A DNA stretch of 64,000 bases from Aldehydirespirator sp965117015 (lineage in GTDB: Bacteria; Actinomycetota; Acidimicrobiia; Acidimicrobiales; Aldehydirespiratoraceae): assembly GCA_965117015.1 (NCBI GenBank), contig OZ220747.1, forward strand, positions 1 through 64,000, in the 5' to 3' direction. This document shows positions 7,682-16,399 of this stretch, piece by piece. Each line of letters starts with the position of its first letter. The stretch's first letter is position 1. Under the pieces are notes generated by a model, which was not told the origin of the DNA, did not search any database, and worked only from the letters and a program-made list of their open reading frames with translations. A program made the translations under genes and the position numbers.

Positions 7682-8158
7682 ATGCCCGATGCTCATCACC
7701 TCTCGCAGGACGCGCACGACCGGCTGAGCGCTGAGCTGCAGGAACTCTCCACCCGAGGCCGTATCGAGATAGCCGACAAGATCGAGGCCGCCCGCAAGCT
7801 GGGCGACCTGTCCGAGAACGGCGACTACCACGCAGCCAAGGAGGAGCAGGCCAAACTGGAGGGCCGCATCGTCCATCTCACACGGATCCTCACCAACGCG
7901 GAGATCATCGACGTCGGCAATGGCAGCGACAGCGACTTCGGGGTGATGCTGGGGTCGGTGGTGACCGTCCTCTACGACGGCGACGACGAGCCCGAGCGCT
8001 TCCTGGTCGGCGTGATCGAGGAACGGCAGGACGACGTCGTCGTGGTGTCGCCGGGATCGCCGATGGGCGAGGCGCTGCTGGGCGCGGCCGAGGGAGACGC
8101 GGTCGAGTTCGACTCTCCTGCCGGCCGGCAGAAGGTCACCGTCGTGGAGGTGTCCTAG
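7682..8158 (+). CDS. greA: Transcription elongation factor GreA
   Basis: Binds RNA polymerase through its secondary channel and stimulates cleavage of backtracked transcripts. The 158-residue protein has the usual length. Its N-terminal half is an antiparallel coiled coil. The tip motif GDLSENGDYHAAKEEQ (residues 41-56) contains the conserved acidic residues Asp42 and Glu45 that assist metal binding in the polymerase active site. The C-terminal half is the FKBP-like domain beginning near LGSVVTVLYDG, ending with EGDAVEFDSPAGRQKVTVVEV. It is divergent to leuB, and a small membrane-protein ORF starts 4 nt after its stop. Confidence 0.95.
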   Translation: MPDAHHLSQDAHDRLSAELQELSTRGRIEIADKIEAARKLGDLSENGDYHAAKEEQAKLEGRIVHLTRILTNAEIIDVGNGSDSDFGVMLGSVVTVLYDGDDEPERFLVGVIEERQDDVVVVSPGSPMGEALLGAAEGDAVEFDSPAGRQKVTVVEVS

Positions 8159-8162
8159 ACCG

Positions 8163-8312
8163 GTGGGCTCCGATCCGCCCCGCACGCTGCGGTGGGCGCG
8201 GATCGCCCTGGTGGTGGGCGCCCTGCTGCTGGGCATGGCCGTGACACTGATGGTTTGGGACGCCGCCACCGACGATCCCCCGCCGGCCGTCATCACCGGC
8301 CGCGACGGCTGA
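8163..8312 (+). CDS. Small single-span membrane protein
   Basis: A GTG-started ORF of 49 codons begins 4 nt after the greA stop. It encodes a short polar head (MGSDPPRTLRWAR), one hydrophobic segment (IALVVGALLLGMAVTLMVW) and a short tail rich in Asp and Pro. I do not recognise a family. The tight spacing to greA and the clear transmembrane segment argue for a real gene, possibly translated by re-initiation; it could also be chance. Confidence 0.45.
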   Translation: MGSDPPRTLRWARIALVVGALLLGMAVTLMVWDAATDDPPPAVITGRDG

Positions 8313-8335
8313 CAAGTCAGTCATGAGCCGTAATT

Positions 8336-8364
8336 CCCGCTCTCGTTCGCTCCGCTCACGGGCC
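8336..8364 (-). repeat. Dispersed intergenic repeat, copy A
   Basis: Read on the minus strand this matches, with three differences in the visible core, the repeats ending at 52261 and 56901 (GGCCCGTGAGCGRAGCGAAC followed by RAGAGCGGG). It lies between the small membrane ORF and leuC, 24 nt after a stop codon. Confidence 0.6.
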
Positions 8365-8380
8365 TCCGTCCGTCGGCCTC

Positions 8381-8386
8381 TAGGAT
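8381..8386 (+). promoter_or_regulatory. -10 box TAGGAT for leaderless leuC transcript
   Basis: TAGGAT ends 7 nt before the GTG start of leuC, with no Shine-Dalgarno between. Confidence 0.5.
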
Positions 8387-8393
8387 CGAAGCC

Positions 8394-9803
8394 GTGACCG
8401 CGCCGCAGACGCTGAGCGAGAAGATCTGGGACCGCCACACGGTGGCCCGCGGTGGCGATGGCGAGCCCGACCTGCTCTACATCGACCTGCACCTGGTGCA
8501 CGAAGTCACCTCGCCGCAGGCCTTCGACGGGCTGCGGCTGTCGGACCGGGGCGTGCGCCGACCCGACCTGACGGTGGCCACCGAAGACCACAACGTGCCC
8601 ACCGCCGACGTCGACAAGCCCATCGCCGATGAGGTGAGCCGCACCCAGGTCGAGACGCTGCGACGCAACGCCGACGAGTTCGGCATCACCAACTACCCGA
8701 TGGGCCACGCCAAGCAGGGCATCGTGCATGTGATCGGGCCCGAGCAGGGTCTGACACAGCCGGGCATGACCATCGTGTGCGGAGACTCTCACACCTCCAC
8801 CCACGGCGCCTTCGGCTCGATCGCCTTCGGGATCGGCACCAGTGAAGTGGAGCATGTGCTGGCCACCCAGACCCTGCCCCAGATGCGGCCGGGCACCATG
8901 GCGGTGACCGTCGAGGGAACCCTGGCCCCCGGCTCGACTGCCAAGGACGTGATCCTGGCCATCATCGGCCGTATCGGAACCACCGGCGGCGTCGGTCGGA
9001 TCATCGAGTACCGGGGGCCGGTCATCGAGGCGCTGTCGATGGAGGGCCGCATGACGGTGTGCAACATGTCGATCGAGGCGGGCGCCAAGGCCGGACTGAT
9101 CGCCCCCGACGACACGACCTTCGAGTACCTGCAGGGCCGGGAGCAGGCACCGGTAGGCGACCTGTGGGATCAGGCGGTGGCCGACTGGCGCACCCTCCGG
9201 ACCGACGATGACGCCTCCTTCGATGTCGAGGTCACCCTCGACGGTGCCGACATCTCCCCCATGGTGACTTGGGGCACCAACCCCGCCCAGTCGGTTCCGC
9301 TGGAGAGTGCGGTGCCCTCCCCCGACAGCTTCGAGGAACCGGCCCGGCGCGAAGCCGCGGTTCGGGCGCTCGACTACATGGGTCTCGCTCCGGAGACCCC
9401 GATGCGGGACATCGCGGTGGACACCGTGTTCATCGGCTCGTGCACCAACAGCCGCATCGAGGATCTGCGGGCCGCGGCGACGGTGGTGGCCGGCCGGCGG
9501 GTGGCCGACGGGGTGCGCACCCTGGTGGTGCCCGGCTCGGGCCAGGTCAAGGCCCAGGCCGAGGCCGAGGGCCTGCCTGATGTCTTCCGGGCGGCCGGCT
9601 TCGACTGGCGCGAGCCGGGATGCTCCATGTGCCTGGCCATGAACCCCGACAAGCTGACGGTCGGTGAGCGTGCGGCCAGCACGTCGAACCGCAACTTCGA
9701 GGGCCGCCAGGGCCGGGGCGGGCGCACCCATCTGGTGTCGCCCGCGGTGGCCGCGGCCACCGCCATAACCGGTCGCTTCGCTGCTCCCGGAGACCTGCCA
9801 TGA
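8394..9803 (+). CDS. leuC: 3-isopropylmalate dehydratase large subunit
   Basis: Aconitase-family large subunit that, with LeuD, isomerises 2-isopropylmalate to 3-isopropylmalate through a [4Fe-4S] cluster. The 469-residue length is typical. Visible motifs are TLSEKIWDRHTV at the N-terminus, TVATEDHNVPT, GMTIVCGDSHTSTHGAFG, and the cluster-binding cysteines in FIGSCTNSRIEDL and EPGCSMCLAMNPD. The C-terminal SNRNFEGRQGRGGRTHLVSP is also diagnostic. The start is GTG 8394 behind a TAGGAT box. Its stop overlaps an ATG (ATGA at 9800-9803) opening a 13-residue micro-ORF that ends on the leuD start. It completes the pathway served by leuB. Confidence 0.96.
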   Translation: MTAPQTLSEKIWDRHTVARGGDGEPDLLYIDLHLVHEVTSPQAFDGLRLSDRGVRRPDLTVATEDHNVPTADVDKPIADEVSRTQVETLRRNADEFGITNYPMGHAKQGIVHVIGPEQGLTQPGMTIVCGDSHTSTHGAFGSIAFGIGTSEVEHVLATQTLPQMRPGTMAVTVEGTLAPGSTAKDVILAIIGRIGTTGGVGRIIEYRGPVIEALSMEGRMTVCNMSIEAGAKAGLIAPDDTTFEYLQGREQAPVGDLWDQAVADWRTLRTDDDASFDVEVTLDGADISPMVTWGTNPAQSVPLESAVPSPDSFEEPARREAAVRALDYMGLAPETPMRDIAVDTVFIGSCTNSRIEDLRAAATVVAGRRVADGVRTLVVPGSGQVKAQAEAEGLPDVFRAAGFDWREPGCSMCLAMNPDKLTVGERAASTSNRNFEGRQGRGGRTHLVSPAVAAATAITGRFAAPGDLP

Positions 9804-9841
9804 AGGTGGGCTCCGACGTCAGGGGCGGGTTGCGGCCATGA
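9800..9841 (+). CDS. Micro-ORF linking leuC and leuD by ATGA junctions
   Basis: ATG 9800 overlaps the leuC stop (ATGA at 9800-9803). The frame encodes MKVGSDVRGGLRP and ends in TGA 9839-9841, which overlaps the leuD ATG 9838 (ATGA again). The arrangement would let a ribosome terminate and restart twice without leaving the mRNA. No peptide function is implied. Confidence 0.4.
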   Translation: MKVGSDVRGGLRP

Positions 9842-10431
9842 AGGCAACCCAGGTGGTGACGGGCACCGCGGTGCCGCTGGACCGCAGCGACGTGGACACC
9901 GACCAGATCATCCCGTCGGACTGGCTCAAGCGGGTGTCGCGCACCGGCTTCGAGAAGGGCCTGTTCGCGGAATGGCGCGACAGCCGCGACTTCGTTCTCA
10001 ACGACGAGCGCTATGCGGGGGCGACCATCCTGCTGGCCGGGACCAACTTCGGCACCGGCTCGTCGCGAGAGCACGCAGTGTGGGCCATCCAGCAGTACGG
10101 CTTCGACGCGGTGATCAGCCCCCGCTTCGCCGACATATTCCGCAACAACTGCACCAAGAACGGCCTGATCCCGGCCCAGATCCCGGCCGCGGCAGCCAAT
10201 GAGCTGATGGCCGCCGTTCAGGCCGACCCCGGCTTGGAGATCACCGTGGACGTGGAGCGGCTCACGGTGGAGGCGCCGGCCATCGGGTTCGAGGCCGCCT
10301 TCGGCATGGAGGCCTCCACCCAGCAGCGGTTTCTCGAGGGACTCGACGACATCGGGTTGACCCTGCGCCACACCGGAGCCATCGACGACTACGAGCGACG
10401 ACGCCTCCCCTGGCTGCCCGCGGCCACATAG
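9838..10431 (+). CDS. leuD: 3-isopropylmalate dehydratase small subunit
   Basis: The 197-residue partner of LeuC that carries the aconitase swivelling domain. Motifs are PLDRSDVDTDQIIPSDWLKR, FGTGSSREHAVWAI (substrate-recognition loop) and FADIFRNNCTKNGLIP. The length is that of ordinary bacterial LeuD. It starts at ATG 9838, which overlaps the stop of a 13-residue micro-ORF that itself starts on the leuC stop, so leuC and leuD are probably co-translated. The stop TAG forms part of the sequence TAGGAGG, giving a ribosome site for a small ORF at 10441. Confidence 0.95.
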   Translation: MKATQVVTGTAVPLDRSDVDTDQIIPSDWLKRVSRTGFEKGLFAEWRDSRDFVLNDERYAGATILLAGTNFGTGSSREHAVWAIQQYGFDAVISPRFADIFRNNCTKNGLIPAQIPAAAANELMAAVQADPGLEITVDVERLTVEAPAIGFEAAFGMEASTQQRFLEGLDDIGLTLRHTGAIDDYERRRLPWLPAAT

Positions 10432-10440
10432 GAGGCGGTC

Positions 10441-10512
10441 ATGTCCGAGCCCTCCGCGAGAATCGGAGCGAACTCGGGAACCGCGGCACAAGCAGGAACG
10501 TCGTATCGCTAG
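10441..10512 (+). CDS. Possible 23-residue small ORF after leuD
   Basis: AGGAGG-type Shine-Dalgarno at about 10431-10435 lies 5 nt before ATG 10441. The ORF encodes MSEPSARIGANSGTAAQAG and four further residues, then stops at TAG 10510-10512. No family is recognised. The strong ribosome site is the only evidence; it may instead be a leftover of a shortened gene. Confidence 0.3.
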   Translation: MSEPSARIGANSGTAAQAGTSYR

Positions 10513-10559
10513 TAATCGAACCCGCGCCGACCGGCGCGCGACGAAAGGCCTCCGCCTCT

Positions 10560-12833
10560 ATGCGCAAGACACTCATCCTCGCCTTCAGCTTCCTGCTCGT
10601 AGCCGCTTCCTGCAGCGCCGACAGCCCCAGGGGAGGGCCAGGGATCTCCGGCTCCGCCGATCCCGGCGCGCCGGCTGCCGCCAGCGCCGACCCCGACGAC
10701 GAGACGGTCATCGAGGTCGGTCCTGATGATGTGGTGCTGACCGCGGGACTGGTGCGGTTCGACGACTGCAGCACGCTGCTGGACCATCTGCGCGCCGAGT
10801 ACTCGGCCCGGGTGGGGCCGTGGGGTTTCGACCAGGGCGGCTGGTTCGGCCCGGTGTTCCGGCTCGGTGATGACGACGCAGAGATGGCCGTGGCCGAGGA
10901 GGCCATGGCCGCCGCCGCGCCCGAGGCTCCGGATGCAGCTATCGCTCCGGTCGAGGGCGTGGACTTCTCGGGCACGAACGTCCAGGAGGCCGGGGTGGAC
11001 GAGGCCGACATCGTCAAGACCGATGGCCGCAGGATCTTCACGCTGTCGTCGGGCCAGCTGGTGGTGGTCGAGGCGGCCAGTCGGCGCTCGGTCGGCTCGG
11101 TCCCGGTGGCCGAGGGCCGGGGACGTGAGCTGTTCATCGACGGCGACAGCCTGCTGCTGATCACCCGCTCTCACAGCGAGTCGGGCGACGGCTCAGAGAC
11201 CGTGCTCCAGCGCATCGATGTGAGCGGCGAGCCCCGGATCATCGAGACCGTCGGTGTGCAAGGCAACTACATCAGCGCCCGCAGCGTCGGCGGCACCGCC
11301 CGGGTGATCCTGCGCTACGACCCCCAGTGGAACTTCCCGTTCGTGTTCCCTCAGAACGAGTCCGCTGAGGACGTGGCCGAGATGGCCAACCGGGCCGCGG
11401 TCCTCAACTCGACCCTCGATGACTGGCTGCCCCACTACACGCTCGGATCGGCCGACAGCTCGACGGGATCGCTGATGGTGCCCTGCGACGACGTGCACGC
11501 CCCGTCGGTGTTCTCGGGCTTCGGGGTCACCACCGTGATCAGCGTGCCCATCGGCGGCGACTTCGACCCGTCGCAGTCCACCGCGGTGATGGCTCCCGGC
11601 GACACCGTCTACGCGTCGACCGGGTCGCTGTATGTGGCCACCACCCGCTGGATCGACCCCGAAGAGTTCGGAGGCGGCGAAGACGAGTGGGACGAGGACG
11701 GCTGGCGCGAAGCCTGGAGCCAGCGCCGTACCAGTGTCCACCGCTTCGACATCAGCGGCGACGCGGCCGCCTACGCGTCCTCAGGCGAGGTCCTGGGAGT
11801 GATCCGCAACCAGTTCTCGCTGTCGGAGCACGGCGGGTACCTGCGCATCGTGACCACCGTCGGCGATCCGTGGGGTGAGGAGACCGAGAGCCAGGTGCGG
11901 GTGCTGAGCACCGACGGCGACGTCCTGGCCGAGGTCGGCAGCGTGGGAGACATCGGCCGGGGCGAGAACGTCCAGTCGGTGCGCTTCGTGGGAGACATCG
12001 GCTACGTGGTGACGTTCCGCCAGATCGACCCCTTCTACACCATCGACCTGTCGGACCCGACCAACCCCCGGATCCTGGGCGAGTTGAAGATCCCGGGTTT
12101 CTCCAGCTACCTGCACCCCATCAGCGACACGCAGGTGCTGGGGGTGGGCTCCGACGCCGACCCCGAGGGCCGCGTGACCGGGGCCAAGGTGTCGCTGTTC
12201 GATGTCAGCGACCTGGCCGCGCCCCGCGAGGTGGCGGTGTGGACCGCCCCGGACGGCTGGAACGACGTCGGCTGGGACCACCGGGCCTTCCTGTGGTGGG
12301 CCCCCGAGGAGCTGGCCGTCATCCCGGTCACGGTCTGGAACGAGTGGTCCGGCGCGGTGGTGCTGCGGGTGACGGACGGCACCATCACCGAAGTGGGGCG
12401 AGTCGACCACGAGATCGAGGGCGAAGAACCCGGCCGGACCGACTGCCGCAAGCTCACCGCAACCGACCTTCCGTCCACCGAGATGGAGGACTTCAGGACC
12501 GAGTTGGAGTATTTCATCTCCGACGACTACAACGCGGTGCTGGCCTGCGAACCGGGTGAGGCGGGCATGACCGGCTTCGAATGCCCCCGTGATCCGTGGA
12601 TGGACATGCTCACCGAGGAGGCGGAGGGTCTGGGCCTGCTCCGTGGTGAGGAGTCCATCTCGATTTGCTGGCCGAACGACTCGCCCAACGTGATCGTGCG
12701 CAGCATCGTGATCAGCGACGAGTTGTGGACTCTGGGCTTCAAGGGCTGGGGCTCGTTCGACGGCCAGACCCCCGCCCGGCTCCATGTCAACGACCTCCAG
12801 ACCCTGACGAGACTCGCCGCTTTGGAGCTCTAG
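10560..12833 (+). CDS. Secreted beta-propeller lipoprotein (PF09826-type)
   Basis: A 757-residue exported protein. The signal peptide ends in a lipobox with Cys18 (AASC followed by SADS). After an acidic low-complexity stretch come TNVQEAGVDEADIVKTDGR (about residues 140-160) and IFTLSSGQLVVVEA, the hallmark opening of the beta-propeller family of secreted actinobacterial and archaeal proteins. Repeated blade-like sequences follow, such as VQSVRFVGDIGYVVTFRQIDPFYTIDLSDPTNPRILGELKIPGF shortened here to its pattern: strand, turn, Asp/Pro and strand. The C-terminal third ends in ...LQTLTRLAALEL. Biological role is unknown; extracellular binding or scaffolding is the usual guess. It stands alone, 127 nt after leuD. 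Confidence 0.85.
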   Translation: MRKTLILAFSFLLVAASCSADSPRGGPGISGSADPGAPAAASADPDDETVIEVGPDDVVLTAGLVRFDDCSTLLDHLRAEYSARVGPWGFDQGGWFGPVFRLGDDDAEMAVAEEAMAAAAPEAPDAAIAPVEGVDFSGTNVQEAGVDEADIVKTDGRRIFTLSSGQLVVVEAASRRSVGSVPVAEGRGRELFIDGDSLLLITRSHSESGDGSETVLQRIDVSGEPRIIETVGVQGNYISARSVGGTARVILRYDPQWNFPFVFPQNESAEDVAEMANRAAVLNSTLDDWLPHYTLGSADSSTGSLMVPCDDVHAPSVFSGFGVTTVISVPIGGDFDPSQSTAVMAPGDTVYASTGSLYVATTRWIDPEEFGGGEDEWDEDGWREAWSQRRTSVHRFDISGDAAAYASSGEVLGVIRNQFSLSEHGGYLRIVTTVGDPWGEETESQVRVLSTDGDVLAEVGSVGDIGRGENVQSVRFVGDIGYVVTFRQIDPFYTIDLSDPTNPRILGELKIPGFSSYLHPISDTQVLGVGSDADPEGRVTGAKVSLFDVSDLAAPREVAVWTAPDGWNDVGWDHRAFLWWAPEELAVIPVTVWNEWSGAVVLRVTDGTITEVGRVDHEIEGEEPGRTDCRKLTATDLPSTEMEDFRTELEYFISDDYNAVLACEPGEAGMTGFECPRDPWMDMLTEEAEGLGLLRGEESISICWPNDSPNVIVRSIVISDELWTLGFKGWGSFDGQTPARLHVNDLQTLTRLAALEL

Positions 12834-12862
12834 CAACCGGGAGCATCCGGCAAGCGTGTCGG

Positions 12863-12868
12863 TAGGCT
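12863..12868 (+). promoter_or_regulatory. -10 box TAGGCT for a leaderless transcript
   Basis: TAGGCT ends 6 nt before the ATG at 12875; no Shine-Dalgarno between. Confidence 0.45.
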
Positions 12869-12874
12869 GCCGAT

Positions 12875-13135
12875 ATGCCTCGCTTGCTGACCCGGGCCGT
12901 TCGCTTGGTGAAGATCGGCGCGGTCGCTGGCGCCCTGGTGGGCGTGGGCCGCCTGGTCATGCAGCGACGGCGCCGGTCCCAGGTGGACGAGTCGTCATGG
13001 CCCACCATCGCCGAGACCGCGGCCCAGAACGGCCAACCGGTGGACGATCAGTCCGGCGACGCCGGCGAGGACCCCGAGGAGACGTCCGCCGCTGACGGTG
13101 ACGGCTCCAATGCCGAGGACGCCGACAAGGACTGA
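12875..13135 (+). CDS. Small protein with N-terminal membrane segment and acidic tail
   Basis: The 86-residue product has a basic start (MPRLLTRAVRLVK), a short hydrophobic stretch (IGAVAGALVGVGRLVM), a run of arginines, and a long Asp/Glu/Ala-rich tail (about residues 55-86). I recognise no family. The -10 box at 12863-12868 and codon usage like its neighbours support it as a gene. It may be a membrane-tethered acidic protein; no function can be given. It converges on the S9 peptidase gene across an inverted repeat. Confidence 0.6.
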   Translation: MPRLLTRAVRLVKIGAVAGALVGVGRLVMQRRRRSQVDESSWPTIAETAAQNGQPVDDQSGDAGEDPEETSAADGDGSNAEDADKD

Positions 13136-13140
13136 TCCCC

Positions 13141-13197
13141 AGCCGAATTGGCAGCGGGGAGCGCCGGTTTCGGCCTCGGTGGCTGCCAATTCGGGCT
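13141..13197. repeat. Inverted repeat between convergent genes
   Basis: AGCCGAATTGGCAGC (13141-13155) is matched by GCTGCCAATTCGGGCT (13182-13197) with one bulged G, giving a 15-bp stem around a 26-nt GC-rich loop. There is no U-tract on either strand, so it is not a classic intrinsic terminator, but it may terminate or protect both convergent transcripts. Confidence 0.55.
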
Positions 13198-15184
13198 AGA
13201 GGCCGGCGATCTCGAGGTCGGGGAGCCGGTCGGCTGGTGTGAAGCCTAAGACCCGGCCGAAGAATGCCAGTTCGGCCTCTAGGGCGGCCACGATGTTGTC
13301 GGCGCTTCGGAAGCCGTGCTGCTCACCCTTGAAGAGCAGGTAGGCCACCGGCACGCCCTTGGCCTTGAGGGCCTCGACGATCATCTCGGCCTGGGCGGGG
13401 GGCACGATTTCGTCCTCGTCGCCCTGCAGCACGATCATCGGGGCGTCGAAGCCGTCGAGGTGGTGGATCGGGGAACGGGCGACGTAGACGTCCCTGGCCT
13501 CCGGGTAGGGGCCGACGAGGCGGTCGAGGTAGCGGGACTCGAACTTGTGGGTGTCGGCGGCCAGAGCCTCCAGGTCGGCGATGCCGTAGCGGCTGGCCCC
13601 GGCCGCGAATGTGTCGTGGAGGGCCAGCGCGGCCAGCACGGTGAAGCCGCCCGCGCTCCCGCCCCGGATGATCAGCCGGTGTGGGTCGGCGTCGCCCCGG
13701 TCGGCCAGGAACCGGGCCGCGGCCACGCAGTCCTCCACGTCGGCCACGCCCCAGGCGCCGTCCAGGGCCCGCCGGTAGCTGCGCCCGTAGCCGGTGGAGC
13801 CACGGTAGTCCACGTCGACCACCGCGATCCCCCGGGAGGTCCAGAACACGACACCCAGCTGGAGCTGGCGGCGGGCAGCGGCCGTGGGCCCTCCGTGGGC
13901 CGTGACCAGCAGCGGCGGACGATCACCGGCCGGGCCCGCACAGGCCGGGTTGGCGGGCGGGTAGTACAGGGCGTGGGCTACCGCGGATCCGTCCCCACCG
14001 GTCGGGAAGGTGATGGCTTCGGGCTCGATCAGCAGGCCCGCGCCGAGTCCCAGCTCCCGCGCCGTCCGCACCGCGTTGCGCCCGGCGCGGCCGTCGCCGT
14101 CGATGCGCACCACCGCGACCTCAGGTTCGTGCCGGTAGCCGGCACCCGCGTACGCCAGCACCGCGGCGCCGTCGGGGGCGTTGCGGGCGATGGTCATCGA
14201 CGACACCGACGAATCGATCAACCGAAGGGCGCGGCCGTCCACCAGGATCTGGTCGCCTGCGGGCATCCCGGCTACGGCGGCCACCGTTCCCCCGGCCGCG
14301 GCCCAGCGCTGCATTCCGAAGACCCAGGGCGGGGTGGCCACATCGAAGTCGCCCGCCACGACCGGCAGCAGGGACCCGCTGTCCAGGCTCACCTCGTAGA
14401 GGCCCCACCAGTCGTCGTGGTCGCTGCACACCATCAGCCTCGCTTCCGAGCCGGCGGCGCCGGGATCCCAGCCGGGCTCGCACAGGCTGCGGTCCCCGCC
14501 CCCGCCCAGCACTTGCACCTCTGCGCCCAGCTCCGCGTCGCCGAGCTCGTGGACGTGCAGCCGGGTGGCGTCCCACGGCATGTTCGGATGGTCCCACGAG
14601 ATCCAGGCCAGCATCGATCCGTCGGGCGACACCCTGGGCGTCATAACGAAGTCGGATCCCGACCACAACCGAACTAGCCGCTGCGACCCGTCTGTGGCTA
14701 CCGCCACCAGTTCGTTGGCCGGCTCGCCGCCGGTGCCGTGGCGCTCCTGAACGCACACGCTCCAGCGGCCGTCCGGTGTTACCCGCCCGTCGGCGTACCG
14801 CCACCCTCGCGGCTCGGGCGGCTCAGCGGTCAGCAGCAGGGGCTTGGCGCCCGGTTGATCGATCCTCCGGAGCCGCTGATCGTCGAACTCGACGTAGTAG
14901 AGCGACCCGTCGTGCGGCCACCAGGATCCGCCGCCGTACTCGTGCACCCGGGTGCGGACGTTGGCATCCGGTGGTGTGACCTCCTGAGACTCGCCGCCGC
15001 GGAGGTCGCGACGCATCACGGCGGTGCGACCACCCTCGTCGGGGCGGTTCTCGGCCCACCACAGCACCCAGGGCCGGACCGGATCGGAGATCACCTCGGA
15101 GATCCCGGCAGCTCCCTGCACCAGGCACTCGGCGGTGACCGGTGACGGCCACTCTCCGAAAGGCACGACTGCCGGGTCGGGCAT
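13196..15184 (-). CDS. S9-family serine peptidase (prolyl oligopeptidase / acylaminoacyl-peptidase type)
   Basis: A 662-residue cytosolic peptidase predicted to cleave short peptides. The N-terminal 380 residues look like a beta-propeller (for example RVSPDGSMLAWISWDHPNMPWD). The C-terminal alpha/beta hydrolase domain shows LLVTAHGGPT, VDVDYRGSTGYGRSYR, nucleophile elbow GGSAGG, the acid in LQGDEDEIVPP and the catalytic His in GEQHGF, so the triad is complete. The true start is ATG 15184, because the frame further upstream is covered by the aminotransferase gene; the two overlap by one base (TGATG). Translation is probably coupled to that gene. There is no signal peptide. Confidence 0.9.
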   Translation of the reverse strand: MPDPAVVPFGEWPSPVTAECLVQGAAGISEVISDPVRPWVLWWAENRPDEGGRTAVMRRDLRGGESQEVTPPDANVRTRVHEYGGGSWWPHDGSLYYVEFDDQRLRRIDQPGAKPLLLTAEPPEPRGWRYADGRVTPDGRWSVCVQERHGTGGEPANELVAVATDGSQRLVRLWSGSDFVMTPRVSPDGSMLAWISWDHPNMPWDATRLHVHELGDAELGAEVQVLGGGGDRSLCEPGWDPGAAGSEARLMVCSDHDDWWGLYEVSLDSGSLLPVVAGDFDVATPPWVFGMQRWAAAGGTVAAVAGMPAGDQILVDGRALRLIDSSVSSMTIARNAPDGAAVLAYAGAGYRHEPEVAVVRIDGDGRAGRNAVRTARELGLGAGLLIEPEAITFPTGGDGSAVAHALYYPPANPACAGPAGDRPPLLVTAHGGPTAAARRQLQLGVVFWTSRGIAVVDVDYRGSTGYGRSYRRALDGAWGVADVEDCVAAARFLADRGDADPHRLIIRGGSAGGFTVLAALALHDTFAAGASRYGIADLEALAADTHKFESRYLDRLVGPYPEARDVYVARSPIHHLDGFDAPMIVLQGDEDEIVPPAQAEMIVEALKAKGVPVAYLLFKGEQHGFRSADNIVAALEAELAFFGRVLGFTPADRLPDLEIAGL

Positions 15185-16386
15185 CAGCCTCCGCCCAGCA
15201 GGTCGACCATACGGCCCACTCCCTCGCCCAGATCGTCGTCGCCGAGGGCGAACGACAGCCGCAGCCCGCCGCTGGCGCCGAAGGCCTCGCCGGGGACGAC
15301 CGCCACCTTGGCCCGGTCCAGCAGCAGGTCGGCCAGTTCCAGGGTGGTCGCCGGTTTGGCGCCGCCGTAGTCGCGGCCCAGCAGGCCGGTGGCGTCGGGA
15401 TAGGCGTAGAAGGCGCCCTCGGGCTCGGGGCAGACCAGCCCCTCGATCCCGCTCAGCAGGCGGTACATGGTCTGGCGCCGGCGGTCGAAGTGGCGGCGCA
15501 TCTCCACCACCGCGTCGAGGGGACCCGACACCGCGGCCAGCGCCGCGGCCTGGGCCACGTTGCACACGTTGGATGTGCAGTGGCTCTGGAGGTTGCGGGC
15601 CGCGGCCATGGCGTCGGACGGTCCGATCATCCAGCCCACCCGCCAACCGGTCATGGCGTAGGTCTTGGCCACCCCGTTGAGCACGATGCAGCGGTCCTGC
15701 AGTTCGGGCACCGCCACCGGCATGGAATGGTGCTCGGCGTCACCGTAGGTGAGGTGCTCGTAGATCTCGTCGGTGAGGACCCAGATGCCGTGCTCGGCGG
15801 CCCAGCGGCCGATCTGCTCGATCTCCGACCGGGGGTAGACGGCGCCGGTCGGGTTGGACGGCGACACGAAGATCAGCGCCTTTGTCCGCGGAGTACGGGC
15901 CGCCTCCAGCTGGTCGACGCTCACCCGGAAGCCGCTGGCGGCGGTGGCCAGGACAGGCACGGTCACGCCGCCGGACAGGGCGATCGGCTCGGGATAGGTC
16001 GTCCAGTACGGGGTGGGCAGCAGCACCTCGTCGCCCGCGTCGACCACCGCGGCGATGGCGTTGTACACCGCGTGCTTGCCGCCGTTGGTGATGAGCACGT
16101 CGGCCGGGTCGACCTCCAGGCCCGAGTCGCGCCGGGTCTTGACCGCCACCGCCTCACGAAGATCCTCCAGGCCGCCGACGGGGGTGTACTTGTGGTGCTG
16201 GGGGTCGCGGCACGCGGCCGCGGCCGCCTCCACGATGTGTTCGGGGGTCGGGAAGTCCGGCTCGCCTGCGCCGAAGCTGATGACCCGCTCGCCGGCGGCC
16301 CGCAGAGCCCTGGCCTTGGCCGTGACCGCCAGGGTCGCCGAGGGGGCGATCGCCCCGACCCGCCGTGAGATCCGCTCGCTCGTCAT
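15184..16386 (-). CDS. Aspartate-type aminotransferase (PLP fold type I)
   Basis: A 400-residue class I aminotransferase, most like bacterial aspartate aminotransferases of the 1b subgroup. N-terminus ISRRVGAIAPSATLAVTAKA and ISFGAGEPDFPTPEHI are typical. PSNPTGAVY and DEIYEHLTYG precede the PLP lysine in NGVAKTYAMTGWRVGW. The C-terminal GGLRLSFALGDDDL has the carboxylate-binding arginine. It should transfer amino groups between aspartate and 2-oxoglutarate, although substrate range cannot be fixed. Start ATG 16386 is supported by a TACGCT box ending 7 nt upstream (leaderless type). It is divergent to serC and overlaps the S9 peptidase start. Confidence 0.9.
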   Translation of the reverse strand: MTSERISRRVGAIAPSATLAVTAKARALRAAGERVISFGAGEPDFPTPEHIVEAAAAACRDPQHHKYTPVGGLEDLREAVAVKTRRDSGLEVDPADVLITNGGKHAVYNAIAAVVDAGDEVLLPTPYWTTYPEPIALSGGVTVPVLATAASGFRVSVDQLEAARTPRTKALIFVSPSNPTGAVYPRSEIEQIGRWAAEHGIWVLTDEIYEHLTYGDAEHHSMPVAVPELQDRCIVLNGVAKTYAMTGWRVGWMIGPSDAMAAARNLQSHCTSNVCNVAQAAALAAVSGPLDAVVEMRRHFDRRRQTMYRLLSGIEGLVCPEPEGAFYAYPDATGLLGRDYGGAKPATTLELADLLLDRAKVAVVPGEAFGASGGLRLSFALGDDDLGEGVGRMVDLLGGG

Positions 16387-16393
16387 GGCCGCG

Positions 16394-16399
16394 AGCGTA
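16394..16399 (-). promoter_or_regulatory. -10 box TACGCT for the aminotransferase
   Basis: Minus-strand TACGCT ends 7 nt before ATG 16386. It lies in the 97-nt divergent region shared with serC. Confidence 0.45.

Noticed and set aside
13141..13197. Rho-independent terminator
   Set aside because: The stem is strong, but no T tract follows on either strand, so it is listed only as an inverted repeat.
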